DNA of 64,000 bases, taken from NCBI RefSeq assembly GCF_022829685.1, contig NZ_JAKSYE010000134.1:124001-188000 (forward strand). The letters are read 5' to 3'. A model generated the notes under the pieces. The model was not told the DNA's origin. It searched no databases and saw nothing but the letters and a program-made list of their open reading frames with translations. The DNA is from Methylobacterium sp. E-045. Its GTDB lineage: Bacteria > Pseudomonadota > Alphaproteobacteria > Rhizobiales > Beijerinckiaceae. The position numbers were made by a program, and so were the translations under genes. Below are positions 32,424 to 41,910 of this stretch, piece after piece. Position 1 is the stretch's first letter. Every line of letters starts with the position of its first letter.

Positions 32424-35123
32424 ATGGAACTGGGATTCATAAAGGGCAGAATGCGACATGCAGCGCTCGTTGCCGCGTGGATGGGTGCCTCCCTTCTGAA
32501 TCCCATTCCGGCCCTGTCGCAGGCAGTGCCCGCCGCACCCTCGCAGACCGAGCCGGCGAAACCGGCGCCCGCCGCCGCTCCCCCTTATGCCGCAGCCCCG
32601 GTTCCGGCCGCGAAACCGGCCGCACCGAAACCGGCGGTGTCGGAGGCCATCAAAAATGTCCGCGATCGCCTCGACGAGGCGAAGGCCAATCTCGACGAGC
32701 GCGAGAAACTGCTCGCGGGGCGCAACGTCGATCCTGCAAATCTGCTCAAGGCGCGCGAGGGGCTCGATGCCATCGCCGATCGGATTCGTCAGATCATCGA
32801 CGCCACCACCCCGCGCCTCGAAGCGGCCCGTGAGCGCCTGACGCAGCTCGGCCCGAAACCCAAAGAGGGCGAGGAAGGCGAGGACGTCGCCAAGGAGCGC
32901 GCCGAACGCGAGCACGCGGTGGCCGAAATCGACGAGACGCAGAGGCTGGCGAAATCGCTCCTGGTCCAGAGCGACCAGATCATCGACCAGATCACGAACA
33001 AGCGCAGGGCAGCCTTCACACGCGGCTTGTTCGAGCGCTCGTCGGCGCTGGTGAACCCCGATCTCTGGATGCGTATTGCCGACGATGTCCCACGCGACAT
33101 CCGGGCCTTGCAGGCCGCCGTCAGCGACATCGCCGGTCTGTTCGGCCGCAATGGATCGATCTGGAACCTTCTCCTGCTCGGGGTCGCGCTGGGCATCTCC
33201 GTGGCGCTGTATTTCGGGCGTCGGAACATCGCGCCGCGCCTCGGGCGGCGCAGCCAGAGCGTGGTCGACCCGACCCAGCGCATGAAGCTGATGGCGGCCT
33301 GGCGTGTGTTCCTCCTCGGCACCGTGCCGGCCGTGGTGGGGAGCTACGCGGTCTATTACGCCCTCGATTCCACAGATCTGCTGCCCCAGCGGCTCATGCC
33401 GGTGGCGGGGGCCATCCTCGGCGGCCTCGCCTTCATCGCCTTCGTCGAGGCCCTGTGCGATGCGCTGCTCTCGCCTGAAAAACCGTCCTGGCGTCCGGCA
33501 CCGCTCGGCGATTCCACCGCCTCGCGGTTGACGCGGCTCGCCGTCGGCATCGCTACGGTGATCACGGTGGTGAAGTCGATCGAGGCGCTCAATTCCGGCA
33601 TCTACGCTGCCCTGTCCATCTCCATCGCCACCCGTGGCATCGGCGCGCTCGCCACCGTCCTCATCCTCGCGATCGGCCTGCATCGCTTTGCCGATACGGC
33701 AGACAAGGAGGAGGCCTGCTTCGGTCCCTACGTGGCACCGGAATCCACCACCACGATCGGCGGACCGGCGCGCCTTCTCGGATGGGCCGCCGTCATCGTC
33801 ATCGGCATCGCGCCGCTCGTCGGCTATGTCGCCTTCGCCGCCTTCCTCATCGACCAGTTGGTCTGGACGGCATGCCTGATCGTACTTCTCTACCTCCTCA
33901 TTTCCAGCGCCGACACGTTCATCGGCGGAACGTTGAAGGACGAGACCCGCTTCGCAACAGCGCTCCAGGCCAATACCGGCCTGCGCAAACGCTCGATCAA
34001 CCAGATCGCCGTCCTCTCCACAGGCATCGCCCGGGTGGTTCTGATCCTGGTGGCCGCCCTGCTGGCGCTGGCGCCCTGGGGGCTCGATTCCACCGATGTG
34101 TTCACCTCCGTGCGCAGCGCCTTCTTCGGCTTCAAAGTCGGGGACGTGACGATCTCGCTCTCCACCATCGCCTATGCGGTGGGGCTTCTCGTGATCGGCG
34201 TGGTCATCACCCGCGCTATCCAGCGCTGGCTGGAACAGACCTACCTACCGGCCACCGACCTCGATGCGGGGCTGCGCAACTCCATCTCCACCATCACCGG
34301 CTATTGCGGCTTCCTGATCGCCCTTGCGCTGGCCTTCTCCTATCTCGGTCTCAGTCTCGAGAAGTTGACCATCGTCGCCGGTGCGCTCTCCGTCGGCATC
34401 GGTTTTGGCCTTCAATCCATCGTCAACAACTTCGTCTCGGGCCTGCTGCTGCTCTGGGAGCGCCCGATCCGCGTCGGCGATCAGGTACTCATCGGCGACA
34501 GCGAGGGCATCGTGAAGCGCATCTCCGTGCGTTCCACCGAGATCCAGACCTTCGACCGTTCGGCGGTGATCGTGCCGAACTCGAACCTCATTTCGGGCAT
34601 CGTGAAGAACCGAGTGCGCGGCGATCGCACCGGCCGCGTCACCATCACCGTCAACGTCCTGCGCAATCAGGATCCGGTCCGCGCCGCCGAGATGCTGGTG
34701 GCCTGCGCCACCGCCCATTCCGACGTGTTGAAAGAGCCGGCACCGCGGGTGGTGTTCCGCAAGATCGGCGATCCCTTCCTCGAATTCGAACTGATCGCGA
34801 TGATCGTCGATGTCAGCATGGGCCTGAAGGTCACGAGCGACCTGAACTTTTCCGTGTTTCAGGCCTTGTCCGGCGCAGGGTTCATCCCGGCTCTCGGCCC
34901 CGGATCGAGCGTCGTCACTGTCCAGGGTCTGGAGCCGGTCCAGACCGCCCTCGGGCAGATCGCTGGCGTCTTCGCGCAGAACCGGAGCCAGGATCGGCCG
35001 GTTCAGGCGGAGGAGGTCGATGACCGGCAAGGCCGCCCTTCCGCGAACGAAGAAGCCGAGCCGATGCGCTCGGCAACGTCCGATGAACCGAAGCGGCGTA
35101 GGAGCCCTGTGGAGGTGTCGTAG
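32424..35123 (+). CDS. Mechanosensitive ion channel of the MscS family, DUF3772 (MscK-like) type
   Basis: An 899-residue inner membrane protein with signal peptide (cut near ALS), Ala/Pro-rich linker (35-70), a periplasmic coiled-coil DUF3772-like region (75-250) and about 10-11 membrane segments (from 255 to 670). The conserved pore helix and beta domain are 'LTIVAGALSVGIGFGLQSIV', 'NNFVSGLLLLWERPIRVGDQ' and 'STEIQTFDRSAVIVPNSNLI'. It would open on membrane tension and release solutes on osmotic downshift. The ATG follows AAAGGAACGAC. A CAP-domain lipoprotein gene follows closely. Confidence 0.92.
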   Translation: MELGFIKGRMRHAALVAAWMGASLLNPIPALSQAVPAAPSQTEPAKPAPAAAPPYAAAPVPAAKPAAPKPAVSEAIKNVRDRLDEAKANLDEREKLLAGRNVDPANLLKAREGLDAIADRIRQIIDATTPRLEAARERLTQLGPKPKEGEEGEDVAKERAEREHAVAEIDETQRLAKSLLVQSDQIIDQITNKRRAAFTRGLFERSSALVNPDLWMRIADDVPRDIRALQAAVSDIAGLFGRNGSIWNLLLLGVALGISVALYFGRRNIAPRLGRRSQSVVDPTQRMKLMAAWRVFLLGTVPAVVGSYAVYYALDSTDLLPQRLMPVAGAILGGLAFIAFVEALCDALLSPEKPSWRPAPLGDSTASRLTRLAVGIATVITVVKSIEALNSGIYAALSISIATRGIGALATVLILAIGLHRFADTADKEEACFGPYVAPESTTTIGGPARLLGWAAVIVIGIAPLVGYVAFAAFLIDQLVWTACLIVLLYLLISSADTFIGGTLKDETRFATALQANTGLRKRSINQIAVLSTGIARVVLILVAALLALAPWGLDSTDVFTSVRSAFFGFKVGDVTISLSTIAYAVGLLVIGVVITRAIQRWLEQTYLPATDLDAGLRNSISTITGYCGFLIALALAFSYLGLSLEKLTIVAGALSVGIGFGLQSIVNNFVSGLLLLWERPIRVGDQVLIGDSEGIVKRISVRSTEIQTFDRSAVIVPNSNLISGIVKNRVRGDRTGRVTITVNVLRNQDPVRAAEMLVACATAHSDVLKEPAPRVVFRKIGDPFLEFELIAMIVDVSMGLKVTSDLNFSVFQALSGAGFIPALGPGSSVVTVQGLEPVQTALGQIAGVFAQNRSQDRPVQAEEVDDRQGRPSANEEAEPMRSATSDEPKRRRSPVEVS

Positions 35124-35159
35124 ACCGACACGATCGGCGACGAACGCGAGGCAGGAACG

Positions 35160-35657
35160 ATGACGATGGGATTCCGGGTGTTCGGCCTCGCGCTCGTGGG
35201 CGGCCTCGCGCTATCCGGCTGCGCCAGGGAGGCGCCGACGACCGGTGCGCTTCCGAGCTTGTACTGGCCGATGACCACGTCGGGCGCATCCGTCGATTCC
35301 GCCACCGCGCGCGACATGATCTCGGCCTATCGTGCACGGAGCGGCGGAACTCCCTTGCGGATCGACTCGGACTTGCAGCGTCTCGCCGAAGCCGAGGCTG
35401 CGGCAATGGCGGCAGCCGACAAGCCGAGCCAGGCCCAGACGGTGAAGATCGCGGTGCAACGCCTTGGCTATGCGGGCGCGCAAGCCAATCTCTCCGCCGG
35501 CTACCACACCCTGGCGGAGGCCTTCTCCGGGTGGCGCGACAGCCCGGCTCATAACGCGGTCATGCTGACGCCGCGGGCGACCCGCATGGGCATCGCCACG
35601 GCCTATGCGCCGAATTCGAAGTACAAGGTTTACTGGGCGCTGCTGGTTGCAGAGTGA
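35160..35657 (+). CDS. CAP/SCP-domain lipoprotein
   Basis: A 165-residue exported protein with a lipobox-like 'LALSGC' and a short CAP domain: 'ARDMISAYRARSGGTPLRID', 'AEAEAAAMAAADKPSQ', 'EAFSGWRDSPAHNAVMLTPR' (the conserved W..S..H..N pattern) and 'RMGIATAYAPNSKYKVYWAL'. Bacterial members are secreted and of unclear function. It starts 36 bases after the MscS stop and may be cotranscribed. A second in-frame ATG lies two codons on. Confidence 0.85.
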   Translation: MTMGFRVFGLALVGGLALSGCAREAPTTGALPSLYWPMTTSGASVDSATARDMISAYRARSGGTPLRIDSDLQRLAEAEAAAMAAADKPSQAQTVKIAVQRLGYAGAQANLSAGYHTLAEAFSGWRDSPAHNAVMLTPRATRMGIATAYAPNSKYKVYWALLVAE

Positions 35658-35672
35658 GAGCGGGTGCCGCCC

Positions 35673-36503
35673 TCAGGGCAGCTTCATCGAACGCGGCGTC
35701 GGTGCCTGCTCGTTCATGAGGGTCACCGTCACGCGGCGGTTCGACGACAGATACGGGTTGTCCGGGAAGAGCGGCTCGGTATCCGCTTTGCCGGAGACTG
35801 AAGCGAAGCGATCATCGGGCACGCCGGCGCCGGCGAGGATCTCGCGCACGCTGATTGCGCGGTTTGCCGAGAGTTCCCAGGGGGGGGCGGGGGGGCGTGT
35901 ACCCGGCCTGTCGGTGGCGGTGTAGCCCGTCACCGCGATGCGGTTGGGAAGTTGACGGATGACGGGAGCGAGCTTCTCCAAGAGGCGCCGAGTCCGGTCG
36001 TTCGGGCGACTCGAGCCGTTCGGGAACATCGTACTTCCGTCTTGGTCCACCAGGGAGAGGTCGACGCCCTTCTGTGTCGGGTTGATGATGATGTTCTTCG
36101 ACAGCTCTGCGATCTCGGGCATGTCCTGCATCGCTTGGCGCAGACTTGCGGCGGCGAGGCCGAACGCCTCCGGGTAGCCGCTGTCGGGGATCCCCTCCGT
36201 GGAACTCGACTCCAACTCCGGCGGATTCGGCCGGTCGATGGCCTGCTCAGGCGGGATGTCACGGCGGTTCTTGATATGCCCCGGCGTCGGAAGCCCATTC
36301 ACCTCGATGATGCCAGAAAAGCGCGATTCCTTGTTCACGCCGAACGCATCACGCATGGAGCCGGCCACCGCCTGCATCTTCTTCTGGTCCTGAGTGGAGT
36401 AGGCCGCGATCATCACGAAGAAACTCATGAGCAGCGCCATGAGATCGGCGAAGGTCACGAACCAACCGTGACCGCCATGGCCTCCGCGCTTCTTCCTGGC
36501 CAC
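35673..36503 (-). CDS. motB: MotB-like flagellar motor stator protein
   Basis: The 276-residue protein has a short basic N-terminus, one membrane helix 'WFVTFADLMALLMSFFVMIA' with the proton-carrying Asp of the FADLM motif, a plug region, a long linker and an OmpA-like peptidoglycan-binding domain ('DGSTMFPNGSSRPNDRTRRL', 'NRIAVTGYTATDRPG', 'WELSANRAISVREIL', 'SSNRRVTVTLM'). With MotA it forms a proton channel that anchors to peptidoglycan and drives rotation. Start is GTG. The run G8-C-G7 (35880-35895) within the gene encodes RPPAPP and keeps the frame. Confidence 0.9.
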   Translation of the reverse strand: MARKKRGGHGGHGWFVTFADLMALLMSFFVMIAAYSTQDQKKMQAVAGSMRDAFGVNKESRFSGIIEVNGLPTPGHIKNRRDIPPEQAIDRPNPPELESSSTEGIPDSGYPEAFGLAAASLRQAMQDMPEIAELSKNIIINPTQKGVDLSLVDQDGSTMFPNGSSRPNDRTRRLLEKLAPVIRQLPNRIAVTGYTATDRPGTRPPAPPWELSANRAISVREILAGAGVPDDRFASVSGKADTEPLFPDNPYLSSNRRVTVTLMNEQAPTPRSMKLP

Positions 36504-36523
36504 GGCCGGTTACCCTCTTCCCG

Positions 36524-37297
36524 TCAGGCCGCTTCCGCCGCGAGGTCGTCGCGGTGGTTGTGCGGCAGGTAGGCGACCAGCATCTCGCGCACGAGGGACG
36601 AGCTCTTCGAGTCGCGAATGAGCAGGATGCCGTCGATGATGAGGGAGCGGGACACGTCTTCCTCCTCCAGCTTCACATGCAGCTTGTCGGCGAGGGGGAG
36701 CGCGATCATGTTGGAGATCAGTGCGCCGTAGAGCGTGGCGAGCAGCGCGGTCGCCATGGCGGGACCGAGTTTCGAGGGGTCCGACATGTTGGCGAACATC
36801 GTCACCATGCCGAGAATGGTGCCGATCATACCCCAGGCGGGAGCGCAGTCCCCGAAGGCGCGGTAGATCTTCGAACCCTCGTCGAGATGCATGAGAAAGT
36901 TGTCGCGATCGCGCTCCATCGTGTCGCGGATGAATTCGCGGTCATAGCCGTCGGCGATGTAGCGGGCGCCCTGTGCCAGGAAGGGATCGGAGATCTCCAT
37001 GTTCTCCAGGGCCATCGGGCCGGATTTACGCACGACGTCGGCGATCTTGGTGATTTCCTCGATGAGTTCGCGCGGTCTGATCGCCCGCATGGTGAACGCG
37101 TAGCGCAGGCCCATCGGCAGGCCGTGCATCATCGTGGCGAAGGGGAAGCGGATCATCGTCGCAGCGGTGGAGCCGCCGAAGATGACGATGACCGCGTGCT
37201 TGTCGAAAAAGGCGGCGAAGTTGCCGCCATCGATCATAATCAGGGTGAAGACGACACCGAAGCCGCCCAGAAGCCCGATACCGGTTGCGAGATCCAT
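36524..37297 (-). CDS. motA: MotA-like stator protein / MotA-TolQ-ExbB proton channel
   Basis: The 257-residue protein has four membrane segments: 'GIGLLGGFGVVFTLIMIDGG', 'HAVIVIFGGSTAATMIRFPF', then, after the cytoplasmic loop, 'GMIGTILGMVTMFANM' and 'ATALLATLYGALISNMIALP'. The loop contains MotA/PomA features ('YIADGYDREFIRDTMERDRD'). It sits 20 bases upstream of motB in one operon. No other flagellar gene is in the window. Confidence 0.9.
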   Translation of the reverse strand: MDLATGIGLLGGFGVVFTLIMIDGGNFAAFFDKHAVIVIFGGSTAATMIRFPFATMMHGLPMGLRYAFTMRAIRPRELIEEITKIADVVRKSGPMALENMEISDPFLAQGARYIADGYDREFIRDTMERDRDNFLMHLDEGSKIYRAFGDCAPAWGMIGTILGMVTMFANMSDPSKLGPAMATALLATLYGALISNMIALPLADKLHVKLEEEDVSRSLIIDGILLIRDSKSSSLVREMLVAYLPHNHRDDLAAEAA

Positions 37298-37574
37298 GGT
37301 GAACCCTGGTCGGCTTGCCCAGCACCACGGAACGGGATCCGAGCGGAAAGCGACGTACCCAGACTTAGGCGGACGCGCTGAACGAACCGTAAAGGATAAC
37401 GGTCCGGCTCCGTCATTCCCGTCATTCCCCGTTCAGGCTCCGCTTGTCATAAGCCGATCACGCCAAAGGGTTTGAGGTTTTCGGAGACGAAAACCGCCCC
37501 TGGGGAAAAAGGTTAAGGGCGAAGGTTCCGCCAAAAGGAACCGCGCCGGGATTGGCATCGGAGCATACGTCGTC

Positions 37575-39350
37575 ATGCCGTTGGTTCGTCTTTATGCGCG
37601 TGTCATGAGTCTGCTCGGCGCTGATCGGCGTCTGGCGATCCTGCTCGCCCTCGCCAATGTGGCCCTCGCGGTGGCGGCTTTCGCCGAACCGCTGCTCATG
37701 GGGCGCATCATCGACAAACTGACGCACCTGAACAGCAACGGTAACGCCTTCTCGACGCTGGCCCCGCTCATCGGCGCCTGGGTCGCCTTCGGCCTGTTCA
37801 CCATCGCGGCTGGCGTCACCATCGCGCTGCATGCCGACCGGCTGGCCCATCGCAATCGTCTCGCCTCCATGGCGAATTATTTCGAGCACGTGCTCGAACT
37901 GCCCCTGGCTTTCCACTCTTCGAACCATTCCGGCCGCGTCCTCAAGGCGATGCTGGAAGGATCGAACGGCATGTTCTGGCTCTGGCTCGGCTTCTTCCGC
38001 GATCATTTCGTGGCCGTCGTGTCCCTGGCAGTCCTCCTGCCGATGACCCTGTTCGTGAACTGGCAGCTCGGTTCGATCCTTGTCGTGTTGGTGACGATGT
38101 TCACCGTGCTCACCACCTTCGTGATGCGCCGCACCGAGATGCTTCAGGGTCGGGTCGAGGCCTACCAGTCGGGCCTTGCCGCCCATGCCTCCGACGCCCT
38201 CGGCAACGTCGCCGTCATCCAGTCCTTCACCCGCGCCAAGGCGGAGAAGGAGGCCATGCACGGCATCATCCGTAATCTGCTCGCGGCCCAGATCCCGGTC
38301 CTGTCCTGGTGGGCGCTGGCCAACGTCGCCACCCGCGCCGCCGCGACCCTGACCATGACGGCCATCTTCATCACCGGCATCGCCTTGCACCAGCACGGCA
38401 TGGCCTCGATCGGCGAAGTGGTGGCCTTCATGAGCCTGGCGACCATGCTCGTCGCCCGCCTCGATCAGGTCGCCACCTGCATCAACGGTCTGTTCCAGCA
38501 GATGCCCAAGATCGCCGAGTATTTCGAAATCCTCGACACCACCCCGGCCGTGCATGATCGTCCGGGCGCCGTGCAGGTGGCCCGTTTCAAGGGCGAGGTC
38601 TCGTTCGACCAGGTCGGCTTCTCCTACACTCCCCGCCGCAAGGCCGTGGAGAGCGTCTCCTTCACGGCACAGGCCGGGCAGACCATCGCCCTCGTCGGCA
38701 CCACCGGCTCGGGCAAGTCCACCACGTTGGGCCTCCTGCACCGCGCTTTCGATCCCGATACTGGTGCGATCCGCATCGACGGCACCGACATCCGCGATAT
38801 CGGCCTCTCCTCCCTGCGCCACAACATCGGCGTGGTCTTTCAAGAGCCGATGTTGTTCGCCCGCTCGATTCGCGAGAACCTTCAGGTCGGCCGTCCCGAT
38901 GCCACCGATGCGGAGATGCTCGACGCCCTCGACCGCGCCCAGGCGACGGAGTTCATGGATCGCCAGTTCGACGGTCTCGACACGGTCATCGGCGAGCGCG
39001 GCCGCTCGCTCTCCGGCGGCGAGCGCCAGCGTCTGTCCATCGCCCGGGCGCTGCTTAAGAACCCGCCCGTCCTGATCCTCGACGAGGCCACGTCCGCCCT
39101 GGACGCCACCACCGAGCGTAAGCTGCAGGGAGCGCTCGAAGCCGTGATGGAGGGCCGGACCACCTTCGTCATCGCCCACCGTCTGGCGACGATCCGCAAC
39201 GCCGACCGCATCCTCGTCTTCCACGAAGGTCGGATCGTGGAGGCGGGCAGCTTCGACGATCTCGTGGCGCAGAACGGCCGCTTTGCGGAACTGGCGCGGG
39301 CTCAGTTCATGGCCGCTGCGGAACCGGGCGACATGGCGCTGGCGGCCTGA
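37575..39350 (+). CDS. ndvA: Cyclic beta-1,2-glucan exporter NdvA/ChvA-type ABC transporter
   Basis: A 591-residue half-transporter: six membrane segments in residues 1-310, then a nucleotide-binding domain with Walker A GTTGSGKST, 'LRHNIGVVFQEPMLFARSIR' (Q-loop), signature 'LSGGERQRLSIARALL', Walker B 'VLILDEATSALD' and H-loop 'FVIAHRLATIRNAD'. The N-terminus 'MPLVRLYARVMSLLGADRRL' and 'LAFHSSNHSGRVLKAMLEGS' are typical of NdvA, which exports periplasmic cyclic glucans important for osmotic adaptation and plant association. The synthase NdvB is not in the window. Confidence 0.9.
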   Translation: MPLVRLYARVMSLLGADRRLAILLALANVALAVAAFAEPLLMGRIIDKLTHLNSNGNAFSTLAPLIGAWVAFGLFTIAAGVTIALHADRLAHRNRLASMANYFEHVLELPLAFHSSNHSGRVLKAMLEGSNGMFWLWLGFFRDHFVAVVSLAVLLPMTLFVNWQLGSILVVLVTMFTVLTTFVMRRTEMLQGRVEAYQSGLAAHASDALGNVAVIQSFTRAKAEKEAMHGIIRNLLAAQIPVLSWWALANVATRAAATLTMTAIFITGIALHQHGMASIGEVVAFMSLATMLVARLDQVATCINGLFQQMPKIAEYFEILDTTPAVHDRPGAVQVARFKGEVSFDQVGFSYTPRRKAVESVSFTAQAGQTIALVGTTGSGKSTTLGLLHRAFDPDTGAIRIDGTDIRDIGLSSLRHNIGVVFQEPMLFARSIRENLQVGRPDATDAEMLDALDRAQATEFMDRQFDGLDTVIGERGRSLSGGERQRLSIARALLKNPPVLILDEATSALDATTERKLQGALEAVMEGRTTFVIAHRLATIRNADRILVFHEGRIVEAGSFDDLVAQNGRFAELARAQFMAAAEPGDMALAA

Positions 39351-39414
39351 TCGACGACTTTCCGAGGCGAGCCTCGCCGTCCGACGGGCGGCGGGGCTTG
39401 AGGGGGCATAACCG

Positions 39415-39831
39415 TCAAACCGCCGCTCCCTCCGAGACCGGCACGTGCTCGTGGCAGCAGATGCAGAGCTTGTTTCCGTCGAGGTCGCGGAAGTAGGCTC
39501 CGTAAAAATCTGGATGGTAGTGGGGTCTGAGCCCCGGCGCTCCTTCGTCGCGACCACCGCGTGACAGAGCGTACCGATAAGCCCGATCGACCACTGCCCG
39601 GTCCATGACCAAAAAAGCTGTCATCTGGCCGTTGCCCGGAGACGCGGCTTGAGTGTCGAAGGGCCTGCCCAGCAGGAAAAGCGGGCGTGCCTCGCCTGGT
39701 TTCATCCAGCCTGCCCATTCGTCGTCTCGTTTACGGAACTTCGGAACGAGACCGAGTTCGGCCATCAAGCCGTCATAGAACGCGAGCGCTCGCTCGAAGT
39801 CCGACGTTCCGACGTAGACATGCGAGAACAT
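39415..39831 (-). CDS. VOC-family (glyoxalase/bleomycin resistance fold) protein
   Basis: A 138-residue protein with two beta-alpha-beta-beta-beta units: 'FSHVYVGTSDFERALAFYDG', 'LGLVPKFRKRDDEWAGW', 'HPDFYGAYFRDLDGNKLCIC'. Metal ligands would be the His of 'SHVYVG' and Glu/His positions later in the chain; 'CICCHEHVP' near the C-terminus is Cys/His-rich and unusual. Substrate unknown. Confidence 0.85.
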   Translation of the reverse strand: MFSHVYVGTSDFERALAFYDGLMAELGLVPKFRKRDDEWAGWMKPGEARPLFLLGRPFDTQAASPGNGQMTAFLVMDRAVVDRAYRYALSRGGRDEGAPGLRPHYHPDFYGAYFRDLDGNKLCICCHEHVPVSEGAAV

Positions 39832-39911
39832 CGCGTTTTCTCCCTCGGCGACGGACCCGCGCTGTCGGTGTGGGCGAGGTCCGAACGAAAACTCCGCGTC
39901 CCGGTCGCTCG

Positions 39912-40733
39912 TCAGTCGATCCCGGGGGGCGCGGCGTCCTCGGCCCAGACACGAAACTTCGTCAGTTGGTTCGGCCCGAAGGTGTGGGTCAGGGGCACGT
40001 CCGCCGCATCGCGCCCCCGCGCCACGAGGATGCGGCCCCGGCGCGGGGCGTTGTTGCGCGGATCGAACACGTGCCAGGCCCCGCCGAGATAGACCTCGGT
40101 CCAGGCGGCGAAGTCGCCGGGCGCGTGAGGCTCGGGTTCACCGATGAAACTGAGGTAACCGGTGCAGTAACGGGTTGGCATGTTGAGGCCGCGGCAGAAC
40201 GCCACGAACAGGTGAGCGTAGTCACGGCAGACCCCGCGCCCGACGGCCAGGGCATCGGCGGCGGTGCGATCGACGTTGGAATAGCCGTAGCCGAAGCTGA
40301 TATGGCCGTGGACCCAATCACAGACCGCCTGGGCGCGGCCCCATCCGGGCGGGACATCCCCGAACAGGCGCCAAGCTTCGTTCGAGAGCAGATCGGATTC
40401 GCAGTAGCGGCTCGCGACCAGGAACGGCAGGGCTTCCAGGGGCAGGTCCTCGATGGGATGCTGGATTGCCTCAAGCACCACCGGATCGAGGTCGCCGTCA
40501 TCCTCCAGCCATCCCTCGACTGAGAGAGTCACCGCCCCTGCCGGCGCCACGAGGCGGCAGCACCGGTTGCCGAAATCATCGATGAAGAGTTCGTGCGGCG
40601 TCTCAGGGCCGATGGCCAGGCGGTCCGGCTCGGAGGCTCGCGCGAACCTGCTCGGATGCGCCGTCAATCGGGCGATCATCGGAGTCGGATACGCGAAGTC
40701 GTAGCCCATTTCGCAACCGAACCTGATGCGCAT
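39912..40733 (-). CDS. Transglutaminase-like cysteine protease family protein
   Basis: The 273-residue protein has an N-terminal beta domain of the type found before bacterial transglutaminase cores ('RIRFGCEMGYDFAYPTPMIA') and a core with the catalytic Cys in 'ALAVGRGVCRDYAHLFVAFC', His in 'FAAWTEVYLGGAWHVFDPRN' and Asp in the same block. Such proteins are common in Rhizobiales; their substrates are mostly unknown. ATG at 40733 is chosen because the family pattern starts there; the frame runs further upstream. Confidence 0.87.
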   Translation of the reverse strand: MRIRFGCEMGYDFAYPTPMIARLTAHPSRFARASEPDRLAIGPETPHELFIDDFGNRCCRLVAPAGAVTLSVEGWLEDDGDLDPVVLEAIQHPIEDLPLEALPFLVASRYCESDLLSNEAWRLFGDVPPGWGRAQAVCDWVHGHISFGYGYSNVDRTAADALAVGRGVCRDYAHLFVAFCRGLNMPTRYCTGYLSFIGEPEPHAPGDFAAWTEVYLGGAWHVFDPRNNAPRRGRILVARGRDAADVPLTHTFGPNQLTKFRVWAEDAAPPGID

Positions 40734-40857
40734 TACCCTTGAACCTCCGACCGACCATCGCGCCAGCCCCGCTGCCCTCATGCCCGCGCGAGACCGCTCA
40801 GCATAGGCCGCGAAGGTCACAGGTGGATGTCGGCATGCCGGCCGCGGCAACCCCGCT

Positions 40858-41844
40858 TCAGTGCAGGCGCGCCTCGGCCTGCCTGGCCAGCATCCGAGCC
40901 TGGAGCCGCTGACGCCGTGCTGCAATGACGGTGCCATTGATTTCGCCGCCGAACAGGAACATCGCGGCGAGCCAGTAGAGGAAGACCAAGAACACCATCG
41001 CCGTCGCCAATCCGCCATAGGTGGAGGCGTAGGCGGTGGAAAACCGGTCGAGGTAGAAGCCGAACCCGAGGCCGGCGAGGAACCACAGCACCAGCGTCAC
41101 CGCGACGCCGGGCAATACCGACAGGATCGGGCGTCGGCCTGCCGCCACGAATTTGTGGGCGATGACCAGAACCACGGCGAGAAGAAAGGCGGTGACGCCG
41201 ATGCGGCCGAGGGCGACGGTGAGGCTCAACGGTTCGAGCCCCGGCGCCACATCGATGACCCTGCGCCAGATCAACGGGCCCAGGACCACGAGAAGCGCGA
41301 AAGCGAGCATGGCGAAGGCGCCGCAGACGACGTAGCCGATCGATTCGAGGCGGGTGAGCCACCAGGGCCGAATCTCGCGCAGGCCATAGGCGCGGTTGAG
41401 CCCCACCCTGAGGCTCTCCACTCCGGAGGACGAGAAGTAGAGGGCGAGCAGCGCACCGATGGTGAGCACGCCGCCGCGCTGCTCGGTGAGCACGCGGTGG
41501 ACCTCACCGGCGATAGGCTTCGCCACCTCGCGCGGCCACGCTTCGAAAATCAGAACGCCCGCCTCGTCGGCCAGCGACTTGGTGCCGAACAGACCGGCCA
41601 GAGCCGCCAGCAGGATCAGGAAGGGAAACAGCGAGGTCAGGATCGAGAGGGCGATATGGCTCGCGATCGCCCAGCCGTCATGGGAGACGAAGCGCTGTGC
41701 GGCGAGGCTGGCGATGCTGGCGCTGTTGCGGAGGCGGCTCACGGCGGATGGGGCACTTCTCGTGATTGTGGGGCTTGGATGATACCGTCTGTCTAAACGC
41801 GAGGCCGGGCGCTGGCGCAACGTCCGGTTCGATCGTCCCGTCAC
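40858..41844 (-). CDS. YihY/virulence factor BrkB family membrane protein
   Basis: A 328-residue inner membrane protein with six hydrophobic segments ('HIALSILTSLFPFLILLAAL', 'GVLTIGALLALYFSSSG', 'SIGYVVCGAFAMLAFALLVV', 'VALGRIGVTAFLLAVVLVIA', 'VLPGVAVTLVLWFLAGLGFG', 'TAMVFLVFLYWLAAMFLFGG') and the family ending 'GGEINGTVIAARRQRL'. Formerly called RNase BN, but members are membrane proteins of unknown role. Start uncertain: GTG at 41844 (used) or GTG at 41742, which gives a more usual N-terminus. Confidence 0.88.
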   Translation of the reverse strand: MTGRSNRTLRQRPASRLDRRYHPSPTITRSAPSAVSRLRNSASIASLAAQRFVSHDGWAIASHIALSILTSLFPFLILLAALAGLFGTKSLADEAGVLIFEAWPREVAKPIAGEVHRVLTEQRGGVLTIGALLALYFSSSGVESLRVGLNRAYGLREIRPWWLTRLESIGYVVCGAFAMLAFALLVVLGPLIWRRVIDVAPGLEPLSLTVALGRIGVTAFLLAVVLVIAHKFVAAGRRPILSVLPGVAVTLVLWFLAGLGFGFYLDRFSTAYASTYGGLATAMVFLVFLYWLAAMFLFGGEINGTVIAARRQRLQARMLARQAEARLH

Positions 41845-41910
41845 TGCATTGCTGCCTGCCGCCGGGACGGCTTGTGTTCGGCGGTTCGGTGTGTTGCCTG
41901 CGCCACCGTC

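Noticed and set aside
37476..37495. Perfect 8-bp hairpin GGTTTTCG-GAGA-CGAAAACC upstream of ndvA
   Set aside because: No T-run, not next to a start codon, and no known riboswitch or operator pattern; it may be a remnant or a factor site but nothing supports a function.
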